DNA from: Coprenecus sp902388455
Lineage (GTDB): Bacteria > Bacteroidota > Bacteroidia > Bacteroidales > UBA932
Direction of reading: 5' to 3'
DNA: 64,000 nucleotides
Assembly: GCA_963931615.1 (NCBI GenBank)
Contig: OZ007032.1
Span: 62,001-126,000, forward strand
The position numbers and the translations under genes are program-made. How positions within the stretch are numbered: the stretch's first letter is position 1; the number at the start of each line of letters is the position of its first letter. Of this stretch, positions 16,559 through 25,381 are shown one piece after another. Below the pieces are notes generated by a model. It was not told where the DNA came from, did not search any database, and was given only the letters and a program-made list of their open reading frames with translations.

Positions 16559-16599
16559 CGCTGATGAGACGTTATTCTTTCATAATCAACATGTATCAC

Positions 16600-16617
16600 A
16601 AGCCCGGCCGCGGGCTT
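16600..16617 (+). promoter_or_regulatory. Hairpin in the hypD leader
   Basis: AAGCCCG (16600-16606) pairs with CGGGCTT (16611-16617) around GCCG, a compact GC-rich stem 35-50 nt into the predicted transcript. A second possible pairing joins CTGATGG (16635-16641) with CCATCAG (16692-16698), bringing the start-codon region close. It may be a regulatory leader; no known riboswitch was recognised. Confidence 0.4.
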
Positions 16618-16712
16618 TACTCGTGCAGCATCCGCTGATGGAGGGTTCAGGAAAATTCTTCTGACAACCAGTACATTCTCATTTTAATTTACCATCAGAA
16701 AACACGAATATT

Positions 16713-19139
16713 ATGACTGAAAGAATAGATATGCTGCGTTCGCAGTCTGTCAACGCCGAGCCTTCGCTCACTATCGAAAGGGCATTGATCGAAACCGAAT
16801 TTTACAGGAAGAACGAGGGGAAATACTCTATCCCCGTCCTCCGGGCCAAGAACTTCTACAACCTCTGCGCCAAGAAGAGGATCTACATCGGCGACAACGA
16901 GCTCATCGTCGGCGAGCGCGGACCCAAGCCCAAAGCCGTGCCTACGTTCCCCGAACTGAACTGCCACTCCGTGGAGGACTTCAAGGTGCTCCGCAGCCGC
17001 GAGATCCAGCACTACACCATCTCCGACCGCGAGATTGAGAAATACAAGAAGGAAGTGATTCCATTCTGGAAGGGCCGCACCCAGCGTGACCGCATCTTCA
17101 ACCACGTGCCCGAAAGCTGGAAATCCCTCTACGAGGCCGGTGTCTTCACCGAATTCATGGAGCAGAGGGCTCCCGGCCATACTGCCCTGGACGGCAAGAT
17201 GTACCGCATGGGCATGAAGGACTTCAAGGCCCGTATCGACGAGCAGCTTTCCAAGCTGGACTTCCTCAATGATCCCGAAGCCACCGACAAGCAGGAGGAA
17301 CTCAGGGCCATGACCATCTCCTGCGACGCCCTGATTCTGTTCGGACGCCGTCATGCAGACGAGGCACGCAAGCAGATAACCAGGATAGAGAAGGCTCTGG
17401 CCGGAGGCCCTGCCTTCAAGGTGACTCCGTTCTCCGGAGAGACTCAGGAGGACGCTTACAGGCGCCGTATCAAGGAACTCCAGGACATCATCGAGGTCTG
17501 CACGTGGATACCTGAGAATGCTCCCAGGACATTCCGCGAGGCCGTACAGATGTACTGGTTCTGCCACCTCGGCACGATTCTCGAGCTCAACGGCTGGGAC
17601 GCCATGAATCCCGGGCACTTCGATCAGCATCTGGCTCCCTTCTATGAGAAAGAGACGGCTGCCGGCACCCTCACCCGCGAGCAGGCCAAGGAGTACATCA
17701 GCTGCTTCTGGATCAAGGTCAACAACCATCCCGCTCCTCCCAAGGTGGGCATCACGGCCAAGGAGAGCGGTACATACAACGATTTCACCAATATCAACAT
17801 AGGCGGAGTCAAGCGCGACGGCACCTCCGGAGAGAGCGAGGTGTCCTACATCCTCCTGGAGGTGCTCGGGGAACTGCACATTCTCCAGCCCGGCTGCTCC
17901 GTACACGTGAGCGGGAAGACCTCCGACGACTTGGTCAAGGCTGCCTGCAAGGTCATCCGTCTCGGATACGGCTATCCGTCCCTCTTCAATCCTGACACAT
18001 ACGTACAGGAACTCGTCCGTCAGGGCAAGAGCCTGGAGGACGCCCGTGAGGGAGGCTGCAGCGGCTGTATCGAGGTCGGCGCCTTCGGCAAGGAGGCCTA
18101 TCTGCTCACAGGCTATCTGAACGTGCCCAAACTTCTGGAACTGGCTCTGAACAACGGTGTGGATCCCGTCACCGGCCGTCAGATCAGCATCACCACCGGC
18201 GACGCCAGGGAGTTCAGGACCTTCGAGGACCTGTACTCTGCTTTCCTGAAGCAGCTCGAATACGTGGTGCTCGAGAAGATAAAGGTCAACAACTACATCG
18301 ACCGCATGTTCGCGGAGTACGCTCCAGCCACCTTCCTTTCCGTGCTCATCGACGACTGCATCGCCAAGGGCAAGGACTACTACAACTGTGGTCCCCGCTA
18401 CAACACCAACTACATCCAGTGCACAGGCCTCGGCACCGTCACCGACGCCATGTCCTCGATCAAGAAGCATGTCTTCGAGGAAGGCCGCTATACCATGGAC
18501 CGGATGCTGGAGATGCTCAAGGCTGACTTCAAGGGTCATGAGTTCGACCGCCAGTGGATTATCAACCACACCTCTTTCTTCGGCAACGACGACGAGTACG
18601 CCGATTCCATCGCAGTGCGTGTGTACAACGACCTCTTCAAGGCCATCGAGGGCCGTCCCAACATCAAGGGCTCGTGCTATCACATGAACATGCTCTCCAC
18701 CACCTGCCACATCTACTTCGGCAAGGTCCTCGGAGCCTCGGCCGACGGACGCCACGCCTTCCTGCCCATCTCCGACGGTACATCTCCCTCGCACGGCGCC
18801 GACACCCACGGACCCACAGCCGTGGTCAAGTCACTGGGCAAGCTCGACCAGAGCCTTTCCGGCGGAACCCTGCTCAACCAGCGCCTGATACCTCAGATAC
18901 TCAAGAAAGAGGAGGACCTCACCAAGCTCGGTCAGCTCATCCGCGCCTACTTCAGCCTCGGCGGCCATCACATCCAGTTCAATATTGTGGACACCGCCAC
19001 TCTCCGCGATGCTCAGAAGCATCCGGAGCAGTACCGCGACCTGATGGTCCGCGTGGCCGGCTACAGCGATTACTTCAATGACCTCTGCGCCGACTACCAG
19101 GAGGAGATCATAGCCCGTACCGAGAACGCCTCATTCTGA
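16713..19139 (+). CDS. hypD: Glycyl radical enzyme, probable trans-4-hydroxy-L-proline dehydratase
   Basis: Anaerobic glycyl radical enzyme of 808 residues. It resembles HypD of Clostridioides difficile over its full length as I recall that sequence: SINAEP/SVNAEP start, ELIVGERG, GVFTEFMEQRAPGHT, LNGWDAMNPG, KVGITAKESGTYNDF, GGCSGCIEVGAFGKEAYLLTGY and a matching tail. The catalytic cysteine is Cys452 (GCSGCIE) and the radical glycine is Gly783 in RVAGYSDYF. HypD dehydrates hydroxyproline, abundant in collagen, to pyrroline-5-carboxylate. The activase follows with a 1-nt overlap. proC (P5C reductase), often linked elsewhere, is not here. Codons are strongly C-ending, as in ribosomal genes, suggesting high expression. 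Related GREs (HplG, diol dehydratases) are the main alternatives. Confidence 0.83.
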   Translation: MTERIDMLRSQSVNAEPSLTIERALIETEFYRKNEGKYSIPVLRAKNFYNLCAKKRIYIGDNELIVGERGPKPKAVPTFPELNCHSVEDFKVLRSREIQHYTISDREIEKYKKEVIPFWKGRTQRDRIFNHVPESWKSLYEAGVFTEFMEQRAPGHTALDGKMYRMGMKDFKARIDEQLSKLDFLNDPEATDKQEELRAMTISCDALILFGRRHADEARKQITRIEKALAGGPAFKVTPFSGETQEDAYRRRIKELQDIIEVCTWIPENAPRTFREAVQMYWFCHLGTILELNGWDAMNPGHFDQHLAPFYEKETAAGTLTREQAKEYISCFWIKVNNHPAPPKVGITAKESGTYNDFTNINIGGVKRDGTSGESEVSYILLEVLGELHILQPGCSVHVSGKTSDDLVKAACKVIRLGYGYPSLFNPDTYVQELVRQGKSLEDAREGGCSGCIEVGAFGKEAYLLTGYLNVPKLLELALNNGVDPVTGRQISITTGDAREFRTFEDLYSAFLKQLEYVVLEKIKVNNYIDRMFAEYAPATFLSVLIDDCIAKGKDYYNCGPRYNTNYIQCTGLGTVTDAMSSIKKHVFEEGRYTMDRMLEMLKADFKGHEFDRQWIINHTSFFGNDDEYADSIAVRVYNDLFKAIEGRPNIKGSCYHMNMLSTTCHIYFGKVLGASADGRHAFLPISDGTSPSHGADTHGPTAVVKSLGKLDQSLSGGTLLNQRLIPQILKKEEDLTKLGQLIRAYFSLGGHHIQFNIVDTATLRDAQKHPEQYRDLMVRVAGYSDYFNDLCADYQEEIIARTENASF

Positions 19140-20074
19140 TGATGTACCGGATATTCGACATCAAGCGGTATTCCATCAACGACGGACCGGGCATCCGGAT
19201 TACATTTTTCTTCAAAGGATGCCCGCTGTCCTGTCTGTGGTGCCACAACCCCGAGGGCATATCCCGCACCCAGACCCGCATGTACACCCCCTCCAAGTGC
19301 ATTCTCTGCGGTGCCTGCGTGCATTTTTGCCCCTCCGGAGCTCTCTCCATGCCCCGGCGCGGCGCTTCCGGCGGTATCCGCTGCGATGCCTCCAGGTGTA
19401 CCCTCTGCGGCAAATGTGCGGAGGTCTGCCCCACGAAAGCCGTGGAGATGGCCGCCAGGTCCTATACCGCTGAGCAGATCTACGCCGAGATAGCCAAGGA
19501 GCGGCCTTTCTTCGAGTCCTCCGGTGGCGGAGTGACCTTCAGCGGGGGAGAGCCGCTGTATCAGGGAGAATCCATTATTCCCCTGCTGGACTTCATCTCA
19601 GAGGCTGCCGCCCGCGACGGGTACACTCTGCACCGTACCCTGGACACTACTCTCTTCGCTCCGGAGGCTCTGGTGCGGGGGACCCTGGGCCGATGCGAAT
19701 TGTACCTGGTGGACCTCAAGCACATGGACTCAGCGACTCACCGCCGCTGCTGCGGAGTGCCGAACGAGCCTATCCTGAGCAACCTGCGCGTGCTGGCGGA
19801 GGCCGGCGCCGACTACATCATCCGTATACCTTATATAATAGGTGTCAATGCGGATGAGGCCAATGTGACCGCTACGGCCACGTTCCTCGCCTCCCTTCCC
19901 CGTCTACCGCGCTACGTCGAGCTGCTGCCGTACCACGACATAGGCAAGTCCAAACATTCCCGAATGGGGACGGTCTACAACCCGGATGCCGTGCCCATGT
20001 CCGCGCCCTCCGAGGCAGACCTGCAGGCAGCGGTGGATATATTTGCAAAATACGGTGTCCCGTCCAAGTTCTGA
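19139..20074 (+). CDS. Glycyl radical enzyme activase (radical SAM, two extra Fe-S clusters)
   Basis: Radical SAM activase that generates the glycyl radical on its partner. The 311-residue protein has CxxxCxxC at Cys28/32/35 (GCPLSCLWCHNPEG), followed by a ferredoxin-like insert with two CxxCxxCxxxC sets (Cys54-64 and Cys82-97) that carry auxiliary [4Fe-4S] clusters, as in activases of non-PFL glycyl radical enzymes, and GGGVTFSGGEPL for SAM binding. The start ATG overlaps the hypD TGA by one base (TGATG), so the two are translationally coupled, and the partner is clearly the upstream enzyme. A second Met one codon later is possible. The stop codon lies in the loop of a terminator hairpin. 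Confidence 0.92.
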   Translation: MMYRIFDIKRYSINDGPGIRITFFFKGCPLSCLWCHNPEGISRTQTRMYTPSKCILCGACVHFCPSGALSMPRRGASGGIRCDASRCTLCGKCAEVCPTKAVEMAARSYTAEQIYAEIAKERPFFESSGGGVTFSGGEPLYQGESIIPLLDFISEAAARDGYTLHRTLDTTLFAPEALVRGTLGRCELYLVDLKHMDSATHRRCCGVPNEPILSNLRVLAEAGADYIIRIPYIIGVNADEANVTATATFLASLPRLPRYVELLPYHDIGKSKHSRMGTVYNPDAVPMSAPSEADLQAAVDIFAKYGVPSKF

Positions 20075-20094
20075 CGGAACACCGTATCCTTTTC
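20051..20094. terminator. Bidirectional terminator overlapping the activase stop codon
   Basis: TACGGTGT (20051-20058) pairs with ACACCGTA (20079-20086), with CGTC/GACG (20061-20064 / 20072-20075) extending the inner stem. T-rich sequence follows on the plus strand (20087-20095) and A-rich sequence precedes it, giving a T-run on the minus strand, so it can serve both the activase gene and the convergent nagB gene. The activase TGA (20072-20074) is inside the hairpin. Confidence 0.8.
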
Positions 20095-20112
20095 TTACGG
20101 AGTACTCTCCGC

Positions 20113-22425
20113 TTACATAGTCATCGATTTCTGGAGCTCGCGGGCTGACTGGAGGAACTCCTCTACGTTCATCTCCTTGAAGAAGAGCAGTCCGTGAGTG
20201 GTCCTGAGCCTCGGGCTGGGGTTCTGGTAGAAGAACGGCTTGCCGAGTACTCTCTGTACCTTGGCCAACTGGTCCACCCAGATAATCTTGGCCAGGTCGC
20301 TGAACTTGCCGTCGAGCATGTAGCTCGGGAAGTCAGCGTGTACCTGGGAGGCGTAGCAGTTGCAGAAGGCGTTGTCGAACACACTCATGGCGTTGAGCGA
20401 TACGGGTACGATGTGGGTGGCCTCGGAAGGGAGGAAGCGGTACCATACGTTGCGGTAGCCCCAGATCTTGAGGTTGCTCAGGTCGGCCTCCTTGCCCCAC
20501 TCGCGGATGGCTTCGGCGATGGCCTGGAGCACCTTGTAGTGGGTGTCGGGACCGCTGCCCTCAGGGTCGAAGGCGATGCTGATCACGGTAGGCTTGATGG
20601 TGCGCAGCTCCTCGAGGATGGGGGCCACGTCACGCTCACGGTTGGGCTGCTCGGTGAAGATGTCACCGGTGTAGAAGCCCAGGCGGAGGTGATGCACGTT
20701 CTCGTTCTTGATGCCGAAGAATCCCCATACCAGTTCTTCCTCGAACTCGCGGATCATACCCTTGAGCAGGCGGATGTCAGCGGACATCTTCTGGCCGTCG
20801 TAGCTGTGGCGGGTCTCGTCGATCACGTCGAGAATCTTGGCACGCAGTTCCTCTTTGTTCTTCACACCGTAGATTTCGATGAAGTCGCGTACCAGACGGT
20901 GCGAGCGGCCTCTCTTGCGCTCTTCTTCGTTTCCGGAAGCAACGTTGATCAGAGAGTGGTAGATGTCTTTCTCCCGTTTGAGTTTCCATCCCTCGGTGAA
21001 GAAGTCGGGATAGTCTGTCATCTGGATTCTGCCTGCATCGAGGAAACCTATGGTCTCGTTCAGGGCGTCGATAAGGAAGTGGTTGGTCACGGCGTTGAAG
21101 CCGGAGGTCATTACCGAGAAGTGTGAGTCGTTGGTCTCATTGCGGGATACCCTGTGGATGTGAGGCAGCAGACCGAGGAGGATATCATCGTGGTGAGGAC
21201 CGGTGTAGTAGAAGGTCTGGTTACTCCAGGTGGATGTACCGCGGGCAATCTTGCGGGTCATGGAGTCGATTACGCTCTGGACTGTGTTCTCGCTCAGGTC
21301 GGGAATCATGCTGCAGTACTCGTCGGCCTTGAGGTCCTCGAGGGTAATCTTGTCTCCGTATTTGTTGATGCGGTTGCAGCAGTCGAGCACGGCTCGGTCA
21401 GTTTTCTCCTGTGACCAGGGGGTATCAGTATAATAATGATATACTGACTCATGCAGCATGGAGGCTGCTCCTGTGGTAAGGTAGAAGCGGGCGTTGGGCA
21501 GACGGGTGAGGACCGATGCGGGGTAGAGGTTGCAGGGGGTCTTCTCGAGGGCGTCAGCAACGACGGGTGCCTTGGCCTCGCCTGCAGCGAAGATTATGGC
21601 CACGGCCTCGGGGTCGTGGGTGATGGTGTCCAGTCCGATGGTGATTACAGGCTTGATTCGGGAGATCTCGATGCCTCCGAGGTCGCTCGCAGCGGCAGCC
21701 TGTGTCTCGTAGTTGGTGTGGGTCAGACGGGTGGTGGAGTGAGGGTCGCTGCCGCGGACATTGAATGCGATGTGTCCGTCGGGGCCTATACCTCCGAGGA
21801 AGAACCCGATGCCGCCCATGTCCCTGATTTTCTGGTCGTAGTCAGCGCACCAGTTGTCAATCATGAAGATGGACTTCTGCTGCATGTCCTCAACTGCGGA
21901 CTTGGCGTTGCGGTAACGCAGGCTCAGGTCTATCACTCCGTCGGGGAATACCTCTGTGAAGTGCTTGCCGTCTACGAGGGGAATCTGCTCGCAGTTGATG
22001 AAGATGCCCTTCGATGCGTCCAGGCCGAAGTCCTCGACGTAATATTTCTGCACATAGTTGTAGAAGCTGTTGTGCTGGCGGGGGTCAATAGGGTAGAATT
22101 CGTCAATCTGGACGAAGTGCAGTCCCCTGAGGTCGGGTTTCTTGGTGACCAGAAGTCCGCTCTCCTCGCGGGATGCGGCGCCTTCTTTGGTGTCCCATTC
22201 GGTCAGAATCTTCTTGACCCACGCGATGAAGTACTCGGGAGTCTTGCCGGTAGGGAGGCTGATTACTCCGTCCGGATGCTCCGCTGCCCATTCCAGGAAT
22301 CTGAATGCTGTCAGCTTGCCCAGTTTGGGGAAATTCTCCACTGTGATGTAAGGGATGTTGGTAGGAAATCTGTGTTCTACTGAGCCTACATAGGCTTTCT
22401 CGACATTTGTAAAGTTGTTCTTCAT
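20113..22425 (-). CDS. nagB: Glucosamine-6-phosphate deaminase NagB with C-terminal PIG-L/LmbE domain
   Basis: Large two-domain protein (770 residues). The N-terminal half (to about residue 350) is NagB-like: SLPTGKTPEYF, VQIDEFYPID, FLGGIGPDGHIAFNVRGS and TRLTHTNYETQ, so it should convert glucosamine-6-phosphate to fructose-6-phosphate plus ammonia. The C-terminal half starts with FYYTGPHHDDILLGLLPH; His-His-Asp-Asp at 411-414 is the metal site of the PIG-L/LmbE deacetylase fold, so it may remove acetyl groups from amino sugars. The combination is common in Bacteroidales. Codon use is strongly biased, suggesting high expression. Shares a bidirectional terminator with the activase gene. Confidence 0.9.
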   Translation of the reverse strand: MKNNFTNVEKAYVGSVEHRFPTNIPYITVENFPKLGKLTAFRFLEWAAEHPDGVISLPTGKTPEYFIAWVKKILTEWDTKEGAASREESGLLVTKKPDLRGLHFVQIDEFYPIDPRQHNSFYNYVQKYYVEDFGLDASKGIFINCEQIPLVDGKHFTEVFPDGVIDLSLRYRNAKSAVEDMQQKSIFMIDNWCADYDQKIRDMGGIGFFLGGIGPDGHIAFNVRGSDPHSTTRLTHTNYETQAAAASDLGGIEISRIKPVITIGLDTITHDPEAVAIIFAAGEAKAPVVADALEKTPCNLYPASVLTRLPNARFYLTTGAASMLHESVYHYYTDTPWSQEKTDRAVLDCCNRINKYGDKITLEDLKADEYCSMIPDLSENTVQSVIDSMTRKIARGTSTWSNQTFYYTGPHHDDILLGLLPHIHRVSRNETNDSHFSVMTSGFNAVTNHFLIDALNETIGFLDAGRIQMTDYPDFFTEGWKLKREKDIYHSLINVASGNEEERKRGRSHRLVRDFIEIYGVKNKEELRAKILDVIDETRHSYDGQKMSADIRLLKGMIREFEEELVWGFFGIKNENVHHLRLGFYTGDIFTEQPNRERDVAPILEELRTIKPTVISIAFDPEGSGPDTHYKVLQAIAEAIREWGKEADLSNLKIWGYRNVWYRFLPSEATHIVPVSLNAMSVFDNAFCNCYASQVHADFPSYMLDGKFSDLAKIIWVDQLAKVQRVLGKPFFYQNPSPRLRTTHGLLFFKEMNVEEFLQSARELQKSMTM

Positions 22426-22449
22426 ACCAATTGTGATTATTTTCTGTCA

Positions 22450-22457
22450 CAAAGATA
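22450..22457 (-). promoter_or_regulatory. -7 element for nagB
   Basis: Reverse strand TATCTTTG, exact TAnnTTTG match, 25 nt upstream of the nagB ATG. No TTG at the expected distance. Confidence 0.6.
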
Positions 22458-22514
22458 CGCAAAATTCATTTACGGTTTGCTTGCAAAAATTGCATATTCC
22501 TCAAAAAAATTGCA

Positions 22515-22522
22515 TATCTTTG
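22515..22522 (+). promoter_or_regulatory. -7 element for the coiled-coil lipoprotein gene
   Basis: TATCTTTG, with TTG at 22490-22492 (22-nt spacer, slightly long). Predicted leader of about 140 nt. It contains a stem GGACAAA/TTTGTCC (22543-22549 / 22557-22563), and a second GGACAAA at 22645-22651 that could compete for the same TTTGTCC. Confidence 0.55.
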
Positions 22523-22666
22523 AAAGCAAATTTAAGCTATGAGGACAAATCCCCCCTTTGTCCAATTTATTTAGGTGTCTTTATGGCTTCTCGCTGCGGT
22601 GCATTTTCGGTCTGGCATCGTGGCGTGCAGTAATATTAGACCGGGGACAAAACACATTTAAAACTT

Positions 22667-25369
22667 ATGAAAAAGATTTTCTTAATTGGGACAGCCGTCC
22701 TAGGAATGTTCTTCATGACCACGTCATGTCTGGACAACACCGAACCGGCCGGAATTGAAGCCATGAGAACGGCGAAGTCCGAGCTCATCAGGGCCCAGGC
22801 TGAGTATCAGCAGGCCCTTGCCGCTTATCAGCAGGCGCAGATCGCCATTACAGAGGCTGAAGCCGCCGCTCTACTGCTCGAAAACCAGATGAAGGAACTC
22901 GAACTTCAGCAGAAACAGCTGGAATTGGATCTTCAGGAGGCTAAGAACGAGCATGAAATCCGTATGATGGAGCTTGAGTATCTCCTAGCTCAGGAACAGA
23001 ACAATGCTGATATCGCTGAGCTTCAGATGCAGATTGCAGAGCTTGAGTTGCGTCAGCTTCAGCTCGAACTTGATATGCTGGATCTGGAGAATCAGAGGGA
23101 ACTCATGATACAGGAGCATGAACTGGCACTGCTTAATCTTCAGGCGACTCTTGCTGAGACCCAGGCTTATTATGAGGAGACCCTCCGTAACCTGGAGGCT
23201 GCAAGACATGGTCTTACTGAAGGAGAGCAGAATAAGCTGGATCAGTACATCCGTCAGATAGAGGCTATTCAGGCGAAGATAGATGTTGCCGAGAATGAGC
23301 TTATCGCCGCTCAGAATGAGGTGGTGAACATCAAGTTTACCTACAATGTCGATTCTCTCCGGCTTTACAACCAGTACGCATATAACGTGAAGATGGCTCA
23401 GCGTACACTGGATGAGGCCAATGCCGAGCTTGAGGAGGTGCGCAATATGGATCTTACAGGAGGCACAGAGGAACTTATTGCACAGAAAACGTCTCTTGAG
23501 GAGCAGATTGAAGAGATAGAGGGCCAGATTGATGACCTCGCAGTCGAGGCAGATGCCAAGGAGTATGAGAAAGAAGCTCCTGAGGCCGAGATAAGGAATA
23601 TTGAGGCACAGATACTTGAAATCAACAACCAGATAGACGCCCTGTATGAGCAGGTCAGCGAGACTTCCCTGAATGAGGACGAAGTTCGCGAACTTGAGGT
23701 ACCCGAGACCATAGCGCGGTTTGTCGGGCAGGTTGTCGCTCAGAACTACTGGTCGGATTGGTATGGTTCCGTAGATATTCTTGAAGGCTTCGATGACCCG
23801 AATAGCGCCGAGGGTCAGTTGTATTACACTCTTCCGGGAGGAGTGTTCTCTTGGAGATCTACAGGCACGAACAATAAAGATATCGTTCTCCCTCAGTTTA
23901 TATCAGGCCTTAAGGGATTTGTTTTGACTGAGCCGGGTCTGCTTAATATGCAGAGTGCTCTTACAACTTACGAACAGGATTTCTATAGGGTCGGTGGAAC
24001 TTCCATGCAGTATGAGAATAATGTAAAGGTATACCGCAGTGCAAAAGCAGACTACGAGAAGTATGCGGATGAGTACGGCATTATGAACCATACTGATTAT
24101 GCTGTAGGTAATTTGTTTGAAGTTGCTTTGGAGGCATGGAATGCTCTGGTCGCCATGAGTAACGATGGCATACCATTGGATAGTTCAGCGGTAAAAGATC
24201 AGGTTACAGCTTATCTTGACGATATCCGTTATGAACAGGAAATACGTGATACGCTTTTCGGTAATGCGTATTCTGGTTGGGAGAATATTACATATGCAAA
24301 CCTGACTTCGGCCGCAGATGCCCAGAATCATATTGATATTGTCTTTGTTCAGGATGCGGTTCAAAACTCTTTAAACGAATATAATCAAAGCTTTTATCAA
24401 ACAGATAAAAGGTATGCATATACTCCTACCTATAGCTCTGATACTACTGACTGGAGTATCCTTGAAAGATGGAATACTACATCTAGTGATTTGTACGGCA
24501 AAGATTTCTCGGACATAGAGTTGACATTGGATTATGTCGGATATGGCCAGACATTCGTATTTGCATATTATCTTTCGAACAGCTCTTATGATTTTGGCTA
24601 TGCTTATTGTGCTGAGATAGGTGATGACAATGAAAGAAGTAAGCTGCTCTATGATCTTGGATATGCTGACTTGTACGAATTAGAGCGAACCGGTTTTATA
24701 CAGTATGAGATGGGCTTGTTCTTGATTGAGAGTGCAAAAGAGTACATTGCTAATAATGGGAACTTTAGCGACGTCATTGCCGACCTTGAGGCTATGCAGG
24801 CTGAACTTGATGCGGTTGTAGATGGAGAGAGTGACAATGCTAAGGAGATTTACGAGCAGATCTACGCTCTGACCCAGCAGCTAAGCGATCTCAATATGCA
24901 GATACGTGAGCAGAATGCAGTTGTTGACAGCATTGATGTCGAGATACAGAAACTCGTCGGCCCGACAAACAGCGAGAAATCTGTGCTTGAGGGCAAGATC
25001 TTCCGTATTGAAAACACAATAAGAGTTCTGGAAGGAATTATCACGGGAGTGGAGATAGAGATAGGTGGTTATATCTATAATCCTCTGATGGACGGTCTTG
25101 AAGAGATTCATACTGATTATATAGATTATCTCGAGTATCAGATAGATCAGTACGAACTCGACCTCCAGGAGGCTCAGGATTACCTGGACCGTCTGCTGGC
25201 AGCAGAGGATCCGTTCAAGCAGGCGCTTGAGGATGCCGAGCGTGCTCTTGCAAATGCTCAGGAGGCCTATGAGAAACTGCTTGAGGAGTTCAATTATTAC
25301 AACGAGCTGCTCAATGACTTCCTTACGAATGTGCTCGGAATAGGTAATGACGATAACCCTGAAGCGTAA
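22667..25369 (+). CDS. Large coiled-coil lipoprotein, unknown function
   Basis: 900-residue acidic lipoprotein with lipobox MTTSC (Cys21). Residues about 30-330 form a long coiled coil rich in E, Q, L and A (EYQQALAAYQQAQ, ELEQQ-type heptads), residues about 345-690 look globular and rich in Y, S, N and D (WSDWYGSVDILEG, YTPTYSSDTTDWS), and residues about 715-880 return to coiled coil (DLEAMQAELDAVVDG to NAQEAYEKLLEEFNYYNEL). The globular middle, especially about 23.98-24.78 kb, is visibly more AT-rich than the flanks, which hints at recombination or relaxed selection there. The downstream beta-barrel gene follows after 12 nt, suggesting a surface complex. I know no characterised relative. 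Confidence 0.8.
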   Translation: MKKIFLIGTAVLGMFFMTTSCLDNTEPAGIEAMRTAKSELIRAQAEYQQALAAYQQAQIAITEAEAAALLLENQMKELELQQKQLELDLQEAKNEHEIRMMELEYLLAQEQNNADIAELQMQIAELELRQLQLELDMLDLENQRELMIQEHELALLNLQATLAETQAYYEETLRNLEAARHGLTEGEQNKLDQYIRQIEAIQAKIDVAENELIAAQNEVVNIKFTYNVDSLRLYNQYAYNVKMAQRTLDEANAELEEVRNMDLTGGTEELIAQKTSLEEQIEEIEGQIDDLAVEADAKEYEKEAPEAEIRNIEAQILEINNQIDALYEQVSETSLNEDEVRELEVPETIARFVGQVVAQNYWSDWYGSVDILEGFDDPNSAEGQLYYTLPGGVFSWRSTGTNNKDIVLPQFISGLKGFVLTEPGLLNMQSALTTYEQDFYRVGGTSMQYENNVKVYRSAKADYEKYADEYGIMNHTDYAVGNLFEVALEAWNALVAMSNDGIPLDSSAVKDQVTAYLDDIRYEQEIRDTLFGNAYSGWENITYANLTSAADAQNHIDIVFVQDAVQNSLNEYNQSFYQTDKRYAYTPTYSSDTTDWSILERWNTTSSDLYGKDFSDIELTLDYVGYGQTFVFAYYLSNSSYDFGYAYCAEIGDDNERSKLLYDLGYADLYELERTGFIQYEMGLFLIESAKEYIANNGNFSDVIADLEAMQAELDAVVDGESDNAKEIYEQIYALTQQLSDLNMQIREQNAVVDSIDVEIQKLVGPTNSEKSVLEGKIFRIENTIRVLEGIITGVEIEIGGYIYNPLMDGLEEIHTDYIDYLEYQIDQYELDLQEAQDYLDRLLAAEDPFKQALEDAERALANAQEAYEKLLEEFNYYNELLNDFLTNVLGIGNDDNPEA

Positions 25370-25381
25370 ACAGCACCTGTC

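Noticed and set aside
16695..18809. 704-codon open frame on the minus strand opposite hypD
   Set aside because: Explained by the strong C-ending codon bias of hypD, which leaves few stops in the opposite frame; the translation is rich in V, G, D, E and H without any family pattern, and it has no promoter.
20194..22383. Two 310-codon plus-strand frames opposite nagB
   Set aside because: Shadow frames of the codon-biased nagB gene; no motifs, no start context, and the NagB/PIG-L reading is unambiguous.
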